Below the pieces are notes generated by a model, which worked only from the letters and a program-made list of their open reading frames with translations, ran no database searches and had not been told where the DNA came from. Below are positions 18,425 to 27,705 of a stretch of DNA of 64,000 nucleotides, in pieces (positions within the stretch are counted from its first letter, which is position 1; each line of letters opens with the position of its first letter). The DNA comes from Gammaproteobacteria bacterium (GTDB lineage: Bacteria; Pseudomonadota; Gammaproteobacteria; Arenicellales; JAANXG01): positions 1 to 64,000 of the forward strand of contig JAHEIO010000011.1 in NCBI GenBank assembly GCA_024639325.1, written 5' to 3'. A program made the position numbers and the translations under genes.

Positions 18425-20059
18425 ATGTCTGAAAAGCTGTTCTGGTTCCTGGTCGCCGTGCTGGCCCTGTTCAAGTTATCGCTGGTAGGCTGGTGGCCAT
18501 TTTTATCCTTGACCCATTTGCAGCACGACACCCTGGTTTTCATCAATCAGGCCATCTACCTGCTGGAAGGAGAATGGCTCGGCCCTTACTCCGAGTACAC
18601 CCTGATGAAGGGCCCTGCCACGGCGATGTGGATCGCCCTGATGAACGTTCTCGGGATTCCGCTGCTGATGTCCCATCATCTATTGTATCTGGGAGCAAGC
18701 ATACTGGTCGTGCTGGCGTTTCGCAGGTTGACCTTGAGCAACGGGTACCTTTTATTTGTATTCGCGCTAGTGCATTTCAGCCCGTCGACGTTCAACTACG
18801 GGGCAATTGCTTCCGCGTTTCGCGAGATGCTCCACCAGCCGCTTGTGCTGGGCCTGGTAGCGCTTTCGATCATCCTGTTCATGGATTTCGTCGAATTCCG
18901 GCGCGTCAATGCGCGGCTCAGCGTCCTGCTGGGTGGAATGCTGTTGCTGTTTTTTAACAACCGTGAAGAGGGTTTATGGATCGTGCCGTGGTTCGTCTGG
19001 CTGATTGCCATCATGGCTGTTCACGCTTGGCTTGAACGCGGGTCGAAAGATGGCAGCCAAAGTGGGAAAATTGCCATGCTCACTCTGATACCGCTTGCCA
19101 TCTGGGGCATGGGCACGCTGGCTATTGCATGGAAAAACCACGATGAATATGGTGTGTTTGCGGTGGTCGAACTCAAGACGCCCCAGTTCAAACGCGCTTT
19201 TGGAAATCTGATCGGCATCAAAGCGGAGCAATGGCATCCCCGCTACGCCGCCCAACCGGACGTCCTGGACAAATTGTATTCGCTGCCCAGCGGCGGTGAA
19301 CTCGATCTGGATCACGGGGAGCGGGAAAACAGGAGGCCGATTCATTCCCTCATGCTGCCCTGGAAGTTCAGGTCCGCTGTGGCCGACGCAGGATACTATG
19401 AGGCGGGCGGACAGGCTGTATTGAATTATTACGATCGTCTCGGCCAGGAGATTGAAAGCGCTTGCGAAAAAGGCAGATTCGAATGCGACGATCCCCTATT
19501 TGAACTCCTGCCGCCCTGGCACCCCGGCTACATGGAACGTTTCCCCAATGCCTTTTGGCGCGTGCTGGAGAGGGCACTCACCGTTGAGTCCTACCAGACC
19601 ATCCATGATTTTTATTCTACCGGCACGCCGCGAGACCGGTTGTTCGTATCGAAGCTGGTAAATGCGCCGTTGCGCGCGACGGAGCAGGAGGGAGACCGCA
19701 CCTCTCCCGATTTCTATTACCGAATGAAAAAGAACAAGACGAAATACAGCGTCAAGATCCACAACCTGTACGCGACGTTTACACTGCCCCTGTTCTGGAC
19801 AGCCGTCGTGGGTCTGATCCTGGCGCTTTACGCCGTGCTGAGACGGGGCAAGCTGAACAACCTGGACGCGCTATATTTGGGTATAGCCGGAACGGTCCTG
19901 CTGCAACTCGTGATGTTTGCAATTTTGAGGGTGACCGGGTATTCGTCTTCCATCAGGCTGTATTTTCTGTTTTATCCCGTCTTGTATACGTTTATCGCGC
20001 TGGGTCTGCTGTCGATTACTCGCAACATTCGCGATCTCGTGCCGACGTCGAAGGGCTGA
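18425..20059 (+). CDS. Polytopic membrane protein of unknown function
   Basis: A 544-residue inner-membrane protein. Hydrophobic helices lie at about residues 5-25, 60-115, 135-155, 165-185, 193-210 and 220-240. A soluble loop of about 190 residues follows (about 245-440, with charged and aromatic residues), then three or four helices to the C-terminus. The arrangement of N-terminal helices, one large extramembrane region and C-terminal helices resembles GT-C glycosyltransferases and O-antigen ligase-like proteins, but I see no diagnostic acidic motif and make no assignment. It is a single gene, divergent from the methyltransferase. Confidence 0.8.
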   Translation: MSEKLFWFLVAVLALFKLSLVGWWPFLSLTHLQHDTLVFINQAIYLLEGEWLGPYSEYTLMKGPATAMWIALMNVLGIPLLMSHHLLYLGASILVVLAFRRLTLSNGYLLFVFALVHFSPSTFNYGAIASAFREMLHQPLVLGLVALSIILFMDFVEFRRVNARLSVLLGGMLLLFFNNREEGLWIVPWFVWLIAIMAVHAWLERGSKDGSQSGKIAMLTLIPLAIWGMGTLAIAWKNHDEYGVFAVVELKTPQFKRAFGNLIGIKAEQWHPRYAAQPDVLDKLYSLPSGGELDLDHGERENRRPIHSLMLPWKFRSAVADAGYYEAGGQAVLNYYDRLGQEIESACEKGRFECDDPLFELLPPWHPGYMERFPNAFWRVLERALTVESYQTIHDFYSTGTPRDRLFVSKLVNAPLRATEQEGDRTSPDFYYRMKKNKTKYSVKIHNLYATFTLPLFWTAVVGLILALYAVLRRGKLNNLDALYLGIAGTVLLQLVMFAILRVTGYSSSIRLYFLFYPVLYTFIALGLLSITRNIRDLVPTSKG

Positions 20060-20077
20060 TCCGGAATCAAAAATTTT

Positions 20078-20124
20078 CGCGGCGAGGGCGCCGCTCCTAC
20101 TTGTAGGAGGCGCGCCTCGCGCCG
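20078..20124. repeat. REP-like GC-rich palindrome, complete copy
   Basis: Arms of 22-23 bp (20078-20100 and 20103-20124) are near-complementary and meet at a two-base turn: CGCGGCGAGGGCGCCGCTC... and GTAGGAGGCGCGCCTCGCGC. A matching element in inverse orientation lies at 30161-30218 and a half copy at 13655. It sits in the convergent gap between the membrane protein and the Sel1 gene, a typical place for extragenic palindromes. Confidence 0.75.
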
Positions 20125-20133
20125 ATTCATTGT

Positions 20134-20667
20134 CTATTGTTTGTTGAATTTTTGGGCCCATTCGCCTGCAAGTTCTTGCGCTGAGGAGACCTGCGGGCCG
20201 CTCATCAGCTTGCCAATCTTGTCTCGATTCCGGCGGCCTAACTCATCCCCCTGAGAAGCGGCGAGGGAAGCCCAGACGTACGCAAGAAAATTATCCTGGC
20301 GTACGTGCCGGCCGAAGTAATACATCCGAGCGAGCCGTAGCTGTGCCGGTGCGAATCCTTGTCTTGCCGCTTGCTGATACCAATCGAAAGCTTTTTCGTA
20401 GTCCTGCTCGACGCCCTTGCCTTCCTCATACATGACGCCGAGAGCCAGTCGGGCCTCGGGGCTGCCCCGTTCTGCCAGCCAGTTGAACTTGTTTCGAGCC
20501 TCTGTGAACTTGCCATCCGCATACGCGGTATCGGCATCTCGAAGAAACAGTTGAACCGACAAATCGTCGATTTTTTCCGCTATTTCTCCGGCCGCCTCGT
20601 TCGGCTCTAACGCGACAGCGGTTGGGGCCGCGCAGGTCGCCAAGATGGCAAACATCAAGGATTTCAT
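20134..20667 (-). CDS. Secreted Sel1/TPR-repeat protein
   Basis: A 177-residue exported protein. It has a signal peptide (about residues 1-20, ending AVALE), then Sel1-like repeats such as GSPEARLALGVMYEEGKGVEQDYEKAF cut into helical pairs, and ARQGFAPAQLRLARMYYFG. Sel1 proteins are adaptor scaffolds and no enzymatic motif is seen. GTG at 20670 and ATG at 20667 are adjacent; the ATG is chosen. Stand-alone gene. Confidence 0.85.
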   Translation of the reverse strand: MKSLMFAILATCAAPTAVALEPNEAAGEIAEKIDDLSVQLFLRDADTAYADGKFTEARNKFNWLAERGSPEARLALGVMYEEGKGVEQDYEKAFDWYQQAARQGFAPAQLRLARMYYFGRHVRQDNFLAYVWASLAASQGDELGRRNRDKIGKLMSGPQVSSAQELAGEWAQKFNKQ

Positions 20668-20775
20668 CACAAGAACATCAATATACTGAGATGTGGGTGT
20701 GTCGTTCCGCGCGTTGGCGCGCGACCCGTGCTTTGAGTCATACTATATCGATCTGTGAACCCGAAAACCCAAACC

Positions 20776-21186
20776 ATGTCCGATATGAACAACAAATACC
20801 GATTCGCTCATACCATGATCCGCGTTACCGATCTCCAACAATCGCTCGATTTTTATACCAGGCTGCTCGGCATGCGTATATTGCGCCAGAAAGAGTATCC
20901 CGATGGCAAGTTCACTAACACCTTTATTGGATACGGCGCCGAGGATTCCGATACCGTCATCGAGCTGACCTACAACTGGAATCAACGGGAACCGTACGAC
21001 AAAGGCAACGGCTGGGGACACATCGCCCTCGAGGTCCCCGATGTGTATGCGACGTGCAGCGCTCTGGAATCCGAAGGTGTATCCATCCCCCGGCCGGCCG
21101 GGCCGATGAAACACGGCACCCGGGTGATCGCATTCATCGAGGATCCCGACGGCTACAAGATCGAGCTGCTGGAACCATTAGCGTAA
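20776..21186 (+). CDS. gloA: Lactoylglutathione lyase (glyoxalase I)
   Basis: Converts the methylglyoxal-glutathione hemithioacetal to S-lactoylglutathione. It has 136 residues with the two-module vicinal oxygen chelate fold: AHTMIRVTDLQQSLDFYTRLLGM at the start (metal His in HTM), VIELTYNW (metal Glu), GWGHIALEV (metal His) and FIEDPDGYKIELLE (catalytic Glu). This matches the E. coli-type, nickel-dependent GloA. An upstream in-frame GTG at 20755 is possible. Confidence 0.95.
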   Translation: MSDMNNKYRFAHTMIRVTDLQQSLDFYTRLLGMRILRQKEYPDGKFTNTFIGYGAEDSDTVIELTYNWNQREPYDKGNGWGHIALEVPDVYATCSALESEGVSIPRPAGPMKHGTRVIAFIEDPDGYKIELLEPLA

Positions 21187-21237
21187 GAAAACCTTGCGCA
21201 GCTTCGTCAACGCGGTGATCCAGGTGTTCGATGCCCG

Positions 21238-22386
21238 TTATCGACGCCCCAATATCGTGTCGGTATACCAGCAGGCAAATTCAGCCACGCTCGGTTCGAG
21301 ACGGCAAAATCGCCCCTGCCGTGCCAGCGGTGAGCACAACCCCTGTTGCTGATTGACCAGGGCCGGGATGTCCTCGTCCAGTGCAATATCCATCCGCTCA
21401 TAGTACGCCCTGGCCTGCTTGTCGAAACCATCGCACGCCGCAGTGCCCGGGGGAAAGCAGACCGTCATCCCCACCCGCGTCCGGTCAGGGGCAAGCGGGA
21501 TGGCTTCGTAAACCCAGATCGATTCCCTTCCAGCGGCGAACGACATATTTGGAAATATCCATGAATAACGAGTCCCTTTGGCGGCATTATCCGGCAGCCC
21601 TGGAATCCGGGGCAGAGTGTGCCCCTGGCTGTTTACGAGCAGCGCGCCGGTACCCTCGGTGGACCCAAACTGGGTTACGTAGTTTCCAGCGACGGGATCG
21701 GGATTCCGGGGCACGTTGTACAGACCGTTCAATGTTTCGGCATGGACATAGGGCAGGTGATAGTACTCGTTGAAAATCTCCAGGAAGAGTTTCCAATTGC
21801 ACGAAACTTCCAGTTCACGTCGGCGCGTACTGGCCAGTTCCGACAACGCCCATGGGTCGTGCAAATCCCTGAAATCACCGAGCCATTTCCCGAGAGCCGG
21901 CGTATCCGCATCCAGGCAAACGAAAGCGAATCCTTCACTCGTGTCTACCCTGACGGGTACCAGAGCATGGTCGGCAAGATCGAAATCGGCGGTCCGATCC
22001 ATCTTGGGAGCCACCATCAGCCTGCCGTCGAGGCTGTACGTCCAGCGATGGAACGGGCAACGGATAACCCTGCAATTTCCCTCTCCCTCAAGGAGCTTGG
22101 CCCCTCTGTGACGGCAGCTGTTCGCAAACGCCCTGAGTTCACCGCAATCATTGCGCAGTACGACAACGGGCACGCCCGCGACCTCCAACTCCGCATAGTC
22201 TCCCGGCTGCCGCCACCGGTCGGCACGGCCGATCCCGACCCACAGCTTACGAAAGATCTCTTGCTGCTCGAATTCATACAATGCCTTGTCGGAATACGAA
22301 AGCGGCGGCAGAGTCGCGCTCGTTTCTATCGGTCTTCCAACCAGATCGAACTGGTCCCGCAAGTTTTGCGATATCGATTCCGGCAT
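21238..22386 (-). CDS. Rieske non-heme iron oxygenase, alpha subunit
   Basis: A 382-residue oxygenase. The Rieske centre is CRHRGAKL and CPFHRWTY; the catalytic iron motif is FLEIFNEYYHLPYVHAE, again with Glu in the bridging position. The N-terminal helix region (LYEFEQQEIFRKLWVGIGR) is typical. The substrate is unknown. ATG at 22386 is chosen because the protein starts there with the usual short N-terminus; the frame stays open into the divergent gene. It diverges from the large 2-oxoacid:ferredoxin oxidoreductase gene and the two share a 99-bp gap with a palindrome, so they may be co-regulated. Confidence 0.88.
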   Translation of the reverse strand: MPESISQNLRDQFDLVGRPIETSATLPPLSYSDKALYEFEQQEIFRKLWVGIGRADRWRQPGDYAELEVAGVPVVVLRNDCGELRAFANSCRHRGAKLLEGEGNCRVIRCPFHRWTYSLDGRLMVAPKMDRTADFDLADHALVPVRVDTSEGFAFVCLDADTPALGKWLGDFRDLHDPWALSELASTRRRELEVSCNWKLFLEIFNEYYHLPYVHAETLNGLYNVPRNPDPVAGNYVTQFGSTEGTGALLVNSQGHTLPRIPGLPDNAAKGTRYSWIFPNMSFAAGRESIWVYEAIPLAPDRTRVGMTVCFPPGTAACDGFDKQARAYYERMDIALDEDIPALVNQQQGLCSPLARQGRFCRLEPSVAEFACWYTDTILGRR

Positions 22387-22425
22387 GTTTGAATCGGGGG
22401 TCACGAAAGTGGCATTTTGTTCGAT

Positions 22426-22431
22426 TATAAT
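22426..22431 (+). promoter_or_regulatory. Possible -10 element (TATAAT) for the oxidoreductase gene
   Basis: A perfect TATAAT lies 55 bp ahead of the ATG at 22486. No good -35 box is found about 17 bp upstream, so an activator or an extended context would be needed. It sits 18 bp upstream of the palindrome at 22449. Confidence 0.35.
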
Positions 22432-22448
22432 TGCAACGGCCGCAATAT

Positions 22449-22465
22449 ACTGACTAACGGTCAGT
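22449..22465. promoter_or_regulatory. Palindromic operator candidate (TetR-like)
   Basis: Perfect 6-bp arms ACTGAC and GTCAGT are separated by five bases. The form TGAC-N-GTCA resembles operators of TetR-family regulators of acyl-CoA and solvent genes. It lies 21 bp before the ATG of the oxidoreductase and 62 bp from the ATG of the divergent Rieske gene, where a bound repressor would block transcription of the former. No regulator gene is adjacent. Confidence 0.5.
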
Positions 22466-22485
22466 CGAAACAGTCGGAGAATAAC

Positions 22486-25400
22486 ATGGCACTTGCGAAT
22501 CCGAACGCCACTCTGGACGACAAGTACGCTTTGGACGCCGGTCGCATCTTCCTCACCGGGGTACAGGCGCTGGTCCGATTGACGCTGTTGCAGCGTCAAT
22601 TGGATGTCGCGTACGGACTCAATACGGCCGGCTTCGTTTCAGGTTATCGCGGCTCTCCTCTGGGCGGCGTCGACCAGCAGTTCTGGAAAGCGCGCCGCTT
22701 CGTGGAAAAAAATCATATCCACTTCCAGCCGGGGGTAAACGAGGATCTGGCTGCCACCGCCGTCTGGGGCAGCCAGCAATCCACCTTGTTTCCGGGAGCG
22801 CGCTACGACGGCGTGTTTGGCATGTGGTACGGCAAAGGCCCTGGTGTCGACCGCAGCGGAGACGTTTTCAAGCACGCCAACGCGGAAGGCACCAGCAAGT
22901 ACGGCGGGGTGCTGGCGGTGGCGGGCGACGATCACGCCTGTAAATCCTCGACGTTGCCGCACCAGAGTGAGTACGCATTCATGGACGCCATGATCCCGGT
23001 GCTCAATCCTTGCAACGTCCAGGAGATCCTGGATTTCGGCATCATCGGCTGGGCGTTGTCCCGGTACTGCGGCTGCTGGGTGGGAATGAAGACCGTGTCG
23101 GAAACAGCAGACTCTTCGGCATCCGTCCATGTAGGCCCCGAACGCGTTCATATCCATACCCCCCGGGATTTCACCCTTCCGGAAGGCGGCCTCAATATTC
23201 GCCTGGGCGTCGGCCCCATGGAAAAAGAGGAAATGCTGCACCGCCATCGACTGTATGCTGCGATGGCTTTCGCGCGCGCCAACGGCCTCAACAAGGTCGT
23301 GCTGGACAGCCCCGCCCCCCGCATGGGGATAGTTACTACCGGAAAGTCCTACCTCGACGTAAAGCAGGCACTAGCGGACCTGGGGATCGACGCGGACCAG
23401 GCGGCGGGTATCGGGTTGCGCGTTCTCAAGGTGGGTATGACCTGGCCGTTGGACAATGAAATGGTTCGCACCTTCGCACGGGGGCTCGACGAGGTGCTGG
23501 TAGTCGAGGAAAAACGCGCGGTAATGGAAAATCAGTTGAAGGAACAGCTGTACAACTGGGAGGCGAGGAACCGACCAAGAGTAATTGGTAAGTTCGATGA
23601 GAGTGGAGAATGGATACTGCCGTCCACCGCCGAACTGTCGCCAGCCCGTATTGCCCGCGTCATTGCCGGCCGCATAGGCCGCTTCCATGAAAACGCGGAC
23701 ACGGCCCAGCGGCTTGCTTTCCTGGATGAGAAGGAACGCTCATTGGCCAAGCCTCGGAACATCATCCAGCGCACGCCCTATTTCTGCTCCGGCTGTCCGC
23801 ACAATACGTCGACACGTATTCCCGAGGGCAGTGAAGCCGGCGCGGGTATAGGCTGCCACTACATGGTGACCTGGATGAACCGGAACACGCATACGTTCAC
23901 CCATATGGGCGGTGAAGGCGCGAACTGGATCGGCCGCGCTCCGTTTACACAGCAGACACACCTGTTCCAGAATCTTGGCGACGGCACCTATTTTCATTCC
24001 GGACACCTGGCCATACGCGCGGCCGTCGCCGCGGGGGTCAATATTACCTACAAAATCCTCTACAACGATGCCGTTGCCATGACCGGCGGCCAGCCGGTAG
24101 ACGGTGCGCTCAGCGTAGAGGGAATCACCCATCAACTGCGCGGCGAGGGTGTCCAGCGCATCGCCCTGGTCAGCGATTATCCGGATAAGTACGACAACCG
24201 AAGCGTATTTGCCGACGGCGTCACGATACATCACCGCGATGAACTCGATCATTTACAGCGCGAACTCCGCGAGGTCGAGGGAGTATCGGCGCTCATCTAT
24301 GACCAGACCTGCGCGGCGGAAAAACGGCGTCGCAGAAAACGGGGCCTGATGGATGACCTGCCAAAACGTGTGTTCATCAACGAACTAATCTGCGAGGGTT
24401 GTGGAGACTGCAGCGTCCAATCCAACTGCTTATCCGTGGTTCCGGTAGAAACCGAATTCGGGCGCAAGCGGATGATCGATCAATCTTCATGCAACAAAGA
24501 CTACTCCTGTCTCAAGGGATTCTGTCCGAGTTTCGTGACCGTGCACGGTGGCCAACCTCGTAAACCGGCGCCGAAGGAAACGTCGTCACTGCCCGAGCTG
24601 CCAATGCCAAACATAGCGGACGGAAGCGTGCCATGGAACATCCTGATAACGGGTGTGGGGGGCACTGGAGTTGTCACCATCGGGGCGATACTGGGAATGG
24701 CCGCACACCTCGATGGCAAAGGCTGTTCGGTGCTCGACATGACGGGACTGGCCCAGAAGTACGGCGCCGTGACGAGCCATCTTCGCATCGCCAGTCAGCC
24801 GGAAGACCTCGAATCCGTCCGCATTGCCGCCGGGGGGGCGAACCTGCTGCTGGGTTGCGACCTGGTGGTTGCAGCCGGAATCGACGCACTAGGCAAACTC
24901 GATCCTGCCCGCAGCTTTGCAGTCGTCAACCAGCACCAGTCGGCGACCGCGGAGGCGGTTCTCGATCCTGACGCCGAGTTTCCGGCTCAGCAGATGCGGC
25001 AGGCGATCTCCGATGCGGTTTCGAGCGCCAATGTTCGATTTATCGATGCGACACGGCTTGCCAGGACCCTGATGGGAGACGCGATTGCCAGCAATCTGTT
25101 TATCGTGGGATATGCCTGGCAACTGGGCAAGATCCCCGTAAGCCTGGAGGCAATCGAGCGCGCCATCGAACTCAACAAGGTTGCGGTGGATTTCAACAAA
25201 ACGGCATTGGCGTGGGGTCGCATGGCGGCGCACGATCCGAAGTATACAGAGAACCAAGGGAACACGAAGGACGTCAATGATGCACCGGCCAAAGATATCG
25301 AATCGATTTTAGAACTGCGCGCAGATTTCCTGTCCGACTACCAAAGCCGCAAATACGCCGCTCGATACCGACGAATGATCGAAAAGGTAATCGCAGCGGA

Positions 25401-25950
25401 AAACGGGGCAGCTCCGGGACGCCGGGGGTTCAGCAAGGCGGTTGCCCGTTCATATTTCAAACTGCTTGCCTACAAGGACGAGTATGAGGTTGCGCGCCTG
25501 TTTACCGAGCCGCGTTTCATGGAAAGCATCGAGGCGCAGTTCGAGGGCGACTTCGAACTCGAGTTCAATCTGGCGCCCACGTGGCTTGGGAAACCCGATA
25601 AGAGTACCGGAGTCGTCACCAAAAGAAAATTTGGAACGTGGATCCTGAAGCCGCTCAGGGTGTTGAAAAAGTTTAAATGGCTGCGCGGCACTATTATCGA
25701 CCCGTTCGGATACGCGGGCGATCGCATACTCGAGCGCCGCCTGATCCGTGAATACGAGAAAATGCTGGATCAACTGCTCGCCGGGCTCGATCAGGACAAC
25801 TACCAGACCGCCACCGCGATTGCCGAACTTCCAATGCAGATTAGAGGTTATGGACACGTAAAACTGGCCAGCGCGGAGAAGGCCCGAGCGCTGCAGGACC
25901 AGCTCTGGGAATCATTCAATGATCCTGAACGACACCAGACCGCAGCGTAA
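22486..25950 (+). CDS. Indolepyruvate ferredoxin oxidoreductase family protein (fused subunits)
   Basis: A 1154-residue thiamine pyrophosphate and Fe-S enzyme that oxidatively decarboxylates 2-oxoacids to acyl-CoA with ferredoxin as acceptor. The IorA-like and IorB-like parts are fused. The N-terminal pyrimidine-binding part has the SGYRGSPLGG segment. The middle TPP-binding part has FCSGCPHNTST and GIGCHYM. An Fe-S stretch follows with CEGCGDC and later Cys groups ending in SCLKGFCPSF (about residues 640-690). The gamma-type domain starts at LITGVGGTGVVTIG (about 720). Long fused forms are common in proteobacteria and act on aromatic or branched 2-oxoacids; the exact substrate is not known. 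ATG at 22486 has a CGGAGA ribosome site. Confidence 0.93.
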   Translation: MALANPNATLDDKYALDAGRIFLTGVQALVRLTLLQRQLDVAYGLNTAGFVSGYRGSPLGGVDQQFWKARRFVEKNHIHFQPGVNEDLAATAVWGSQQSTLFPGARYDGVFGMWYGKGPGVDRSGDVFKHANAEGTSKYGGVLAVAGDDHACKSSTLPHQSEYAFMDAMIPVLNPCNVQEILDFGIIGWALSRYCGCWVGMKTVSETADSSASVHVGPERVHIHTPRDFTLPEGGLNIRLGVGPMEKEEMLHRHRLYAAMAFARANGLNKVVLDSPAPRMGIVTTGKSYLDVKQALADLGIDADQAAGIGLRVLKVGMTWPLDNEMVRTFARGLDEVLVVEEKRAVMENQLKEQLYNWEARNRPRVIGKFDESGEWILPSTAELSPARIARVIAGRIGRFHENADTAQRLAFLDEKERSLAKPRNIIQRTPYFCSGCPHNTSTRIPEGSEAGAGIGCHYMVTWMNRNTHTFTHMGGEGANWIGRAPFTQQTHLFQNLGDGTYFHSGHLAIRAAVAAGVNITYKILYNDAVAMTGGQPVDGALSVEGITHQLRGEGVQRIALVSDYPDKYDNRSVFADGVTIHHRDELDHLQRELREVEGVSALIYDQTCAAEKRRRRKRGLMDDLPKRVFINELICEGCGDCSVQSNCLSVVPVETEFGRKRMIDQSSCNKDYSCLKGFCPSFVTVHGGQPRKPAPKETSSLPELPMPNIADGSVPWNILITGVGGTGVVTIGAILGMAAHLDGKGCSVLDMTGLAQKYGAVTSHLRIASQPEDLESVRIAAGGANLLLGCDLVVAAGIDALGKLDPARSFAVVNQHQSATAEAVLDPDAEFPAQQMRQAISDAVSSANVRFIDATRLARTLMGDAIASNLFIVGYAWQLGKIPVSLEAIERAIELNKVAVDFNKTALAWGRMAAHDPKYTENQGNTKDVNDAPAKDIESILELRADFLSDYQSRKYAARYRRMIEKVIAAENGAAPGRRGFSKAVARSYFKLLAYKDEYEVARLFTEPRFMESIEAQFEGDFELEFNLAPTWLGKPDKSTGVVTKRKFGTWILKPLRVLKKFKWLRGTIIDPFGYAGDRILERRLIREYEKMLDQLLAGLDQDNYQTATAIAELPMQIRGYGHVKLASAEKARALQDQLWESFNDPERHQTAA

Positions 25951-25995
25951 GACGGCAGTGCAGGGAAAACCACGCCCCAACAGGCGAATTAACCC

Positions 25996-27276
25996 ATGAT
26001 TTCCGTCGACATACTGGAACAACTGCGGCAGAGCCGGTTACTGAAATCGGCGCCGAAATCCGTTGTCAGCAAAGTCGCGGAAATCGTTGAAACGACCTCG
26101 ATCAATGCCGGCCAGACGCTGTTCGAAAAGGGAGAACGCGGCACCGCCATGTACATCATTACCCAGGGCCGCGTGCGGGTGCACGACACCGACCTGGTAT
26201 TGTGCCATCTGGGCAGCAATGATGTATTCGGTGAAATGGCGGCTTTGGCTGAACATGAGGTGCGGAGCGCATCTATCACGGCGGTTGAAGATACCACTCT
26301 GCTGCGGCTGGAACGGGATGCCTTGTTCGACCTGATTTCGAGGGAACCCGAGGTCGCCAAAGCGTTGATTCATGTGCTTTGCGAGAGGGAAAAAAACATC
26401 ATCAACGATGTTACTCGACGCGCTTATAAAGTACGGACGCTGGAACGTGAGCTCGAGATCGGGCGAAAAATCCAGGCCGGCTTTCTTCCAGAAACCCTGC
26501 CGCAGATGCCGGGATGGGACATTGCCGCACGTCTATTGGCAGCGCGGGAGGTCGCGGGAGACTTTTATGATGCTTTCGAAATCCCGGATCATGGAGCAAT
26601 CGCCCTGCTCGTGGGCGACGTATGCGGAAAAGGCGTTGGGGCGGCGTTATTCATGACCCTGTTCCGCAGTTTGATCAGGGCAACGTTGATCTCCGCGGAT
26701 ATAGTGCGATGGGTGAAGTCAGATGATCGAAATCCGGACGATCCGCTCAAGAATTCATATTTGAAAAGTCATCAATTGTTGAGTAATGCGGTCTCGCTGA
26801 CCAACACCTATATAGCCCGTAACCACAGCAGGGACAGTATGTTTGCGTCGCTGTTCCTGGCGCTGCTGGACCCGGACACGGGTGCGCTGCTCTATATCAA
26901 TTGCGGACACGAGGCACCGGCTATTTTCAATAAATCTGGAATCGGGCAGCGGCTGGAACCAACCGGGCCTGTGGTAGGGATGTTTCCAGACGCGACGTAC
27001 GGCATCGAGACGGCGAAGCTGCGCCCCGCCGATTCACTGATAGTGTTCACCGACGGTGTAACCGAGGCAGCTAACAGCGACTCCGAGCAATTTAGCGAGC
27101 GCCGTTTGTTGACCCTGCTGACACAGGTGGACGAACCGGCGGGAGGCCTTGTTTCAGAGGTCATGGTGCGTTTGACCGATTTCACCCGGGGCGCCGCCCA
27201 GTTCGACGATATTACCCTGTTGGTGGTGAGGAATACCCATAATGGCGTACAAGACAAAGAAGGATGGGGTCTATAG
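25996..27276 (+). CDS. Cyclic-nucleotide-binding domain/SpoIIE PP2C phosphatase
   Basis: A 426-residue serine phosphatase that should dephosphorylate the STAS protein encoded next. Residues 10-125 form a cyclic nucleotide-binding domain whose binding cassette keeps FGEM (E80) and R90-S91-A92, the residues that hold the phosphate and ribose in CAP-like domains. A helical linker (about 140-168, RTLERELEIGRKIQAGFLP) leads to a SpoIIE domain with metal Asp residues in AGDFYDAF (D189), VGDVCGKGVG (D208), FTDGVTEA and FDDITLLVV. Fusion of a ligand sensor to the phosphatase suggests that a nucleotide or similar signal drives the switch. Confidence 0.9.
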   Translation: MISVDILEQLRQSRLLKSAPKSVVSKVAEIVETTSINAGQTLFEKGERGTAMYIITQGRVRVHDTDLVLCHLGSNDVFGEMAALAEHEVRSASITAVEDTTLLRLERDALFDLISREPEVAKALIHVLCEREKNIINDVTRRAYKVRTLERELEIGRKIQAGFLPETLPQMPGWDIAARLLAAREVAGDFYDAFEIPDHGAIALLVGDVCGKGVGAALFMTLFRSLIRATLISADIVRWVKSDDRNPDDPLKNSYLKSHQLLSNAVSLTNTYIARNHSRDSMFASLFLALLDPDTGALLYINCGHEAPAIFNKSGIGQRLEPTGPVVGMFPDATYGIETAKLRPADSLIVFTDGVTEAANSDSEQFSERRLLTLLTQVDEPAGGLVSEVMVRLTDFTRGAAQFDDITLLVVRNTHNGVQDKEGWGL

Positions 27277-27324
27277 AATTATCGGTCTCATTATTAATTA
27301 TCTGGAATGCTTTCTGGAGGACTC

Positions 27325-27684
27325 ATGAGTTCCACGCTAGAAATTGCGGTTGCCGAGGAAAAAGGTGTCAGCGTATTGCGTCTCAAAGGCCCGGTAGACG
27401 CCAATACCCAGAAGGACCTGGAAGAAAAAGCCGATGAATTGATCCGAGGTGGCGCTAAAAACATGGTGCTCGATTTGAAAGAAGTTTCCTATATGGGAAG
27501 CGCCGGCTTACGCGCCCTGCACATCATTGCCGGTATGTTCGGCGGTGATGACCAGTCCGCAAGGTTTGCTCACGTCAAATTACTGAACCCGTCGGACGAA
27601 GTGCGCAGAGTATTGAAGACCCTGGGTTTCGACAACTACATCGACGTGTTCGATGACCTCGACGAAGCGATCGGCGCATTCTGA
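27325..27684 (+). CDS. STAS-domain anti-sigma factor antagonist
   Basis: A 119-residue STAS protein of the SpoIIAA/RsbV type. The phosphorylation loop reads LKEVSYMGSAGLRAL, with S59 at the site phosphorylated in SpoIIAA. The unphosphorylated form is expected to bind the HATPase partner encoded 21 bp downstream. The ATG at 27325 has a strong GGAGGA site; an ATG at 27307 in frame is less likely. It lies 48 bp after the phosphatase gene in the same operon. Confidence 0.93.
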   Translation: MSSTLEIAVAEEKGVSVLRLKGPVDANTQKDLEEKADELIRGGAKNMVLDLKEVSYMGSAGLRALHIIAGMFGGDDQSARFAHVKLLNPSDEVRRVLKTLGFDNYIDVFDDLDEAIGAF

Positions 27685-27705
27685 CCCCTGAACACCGGAT
27701 ACCCC

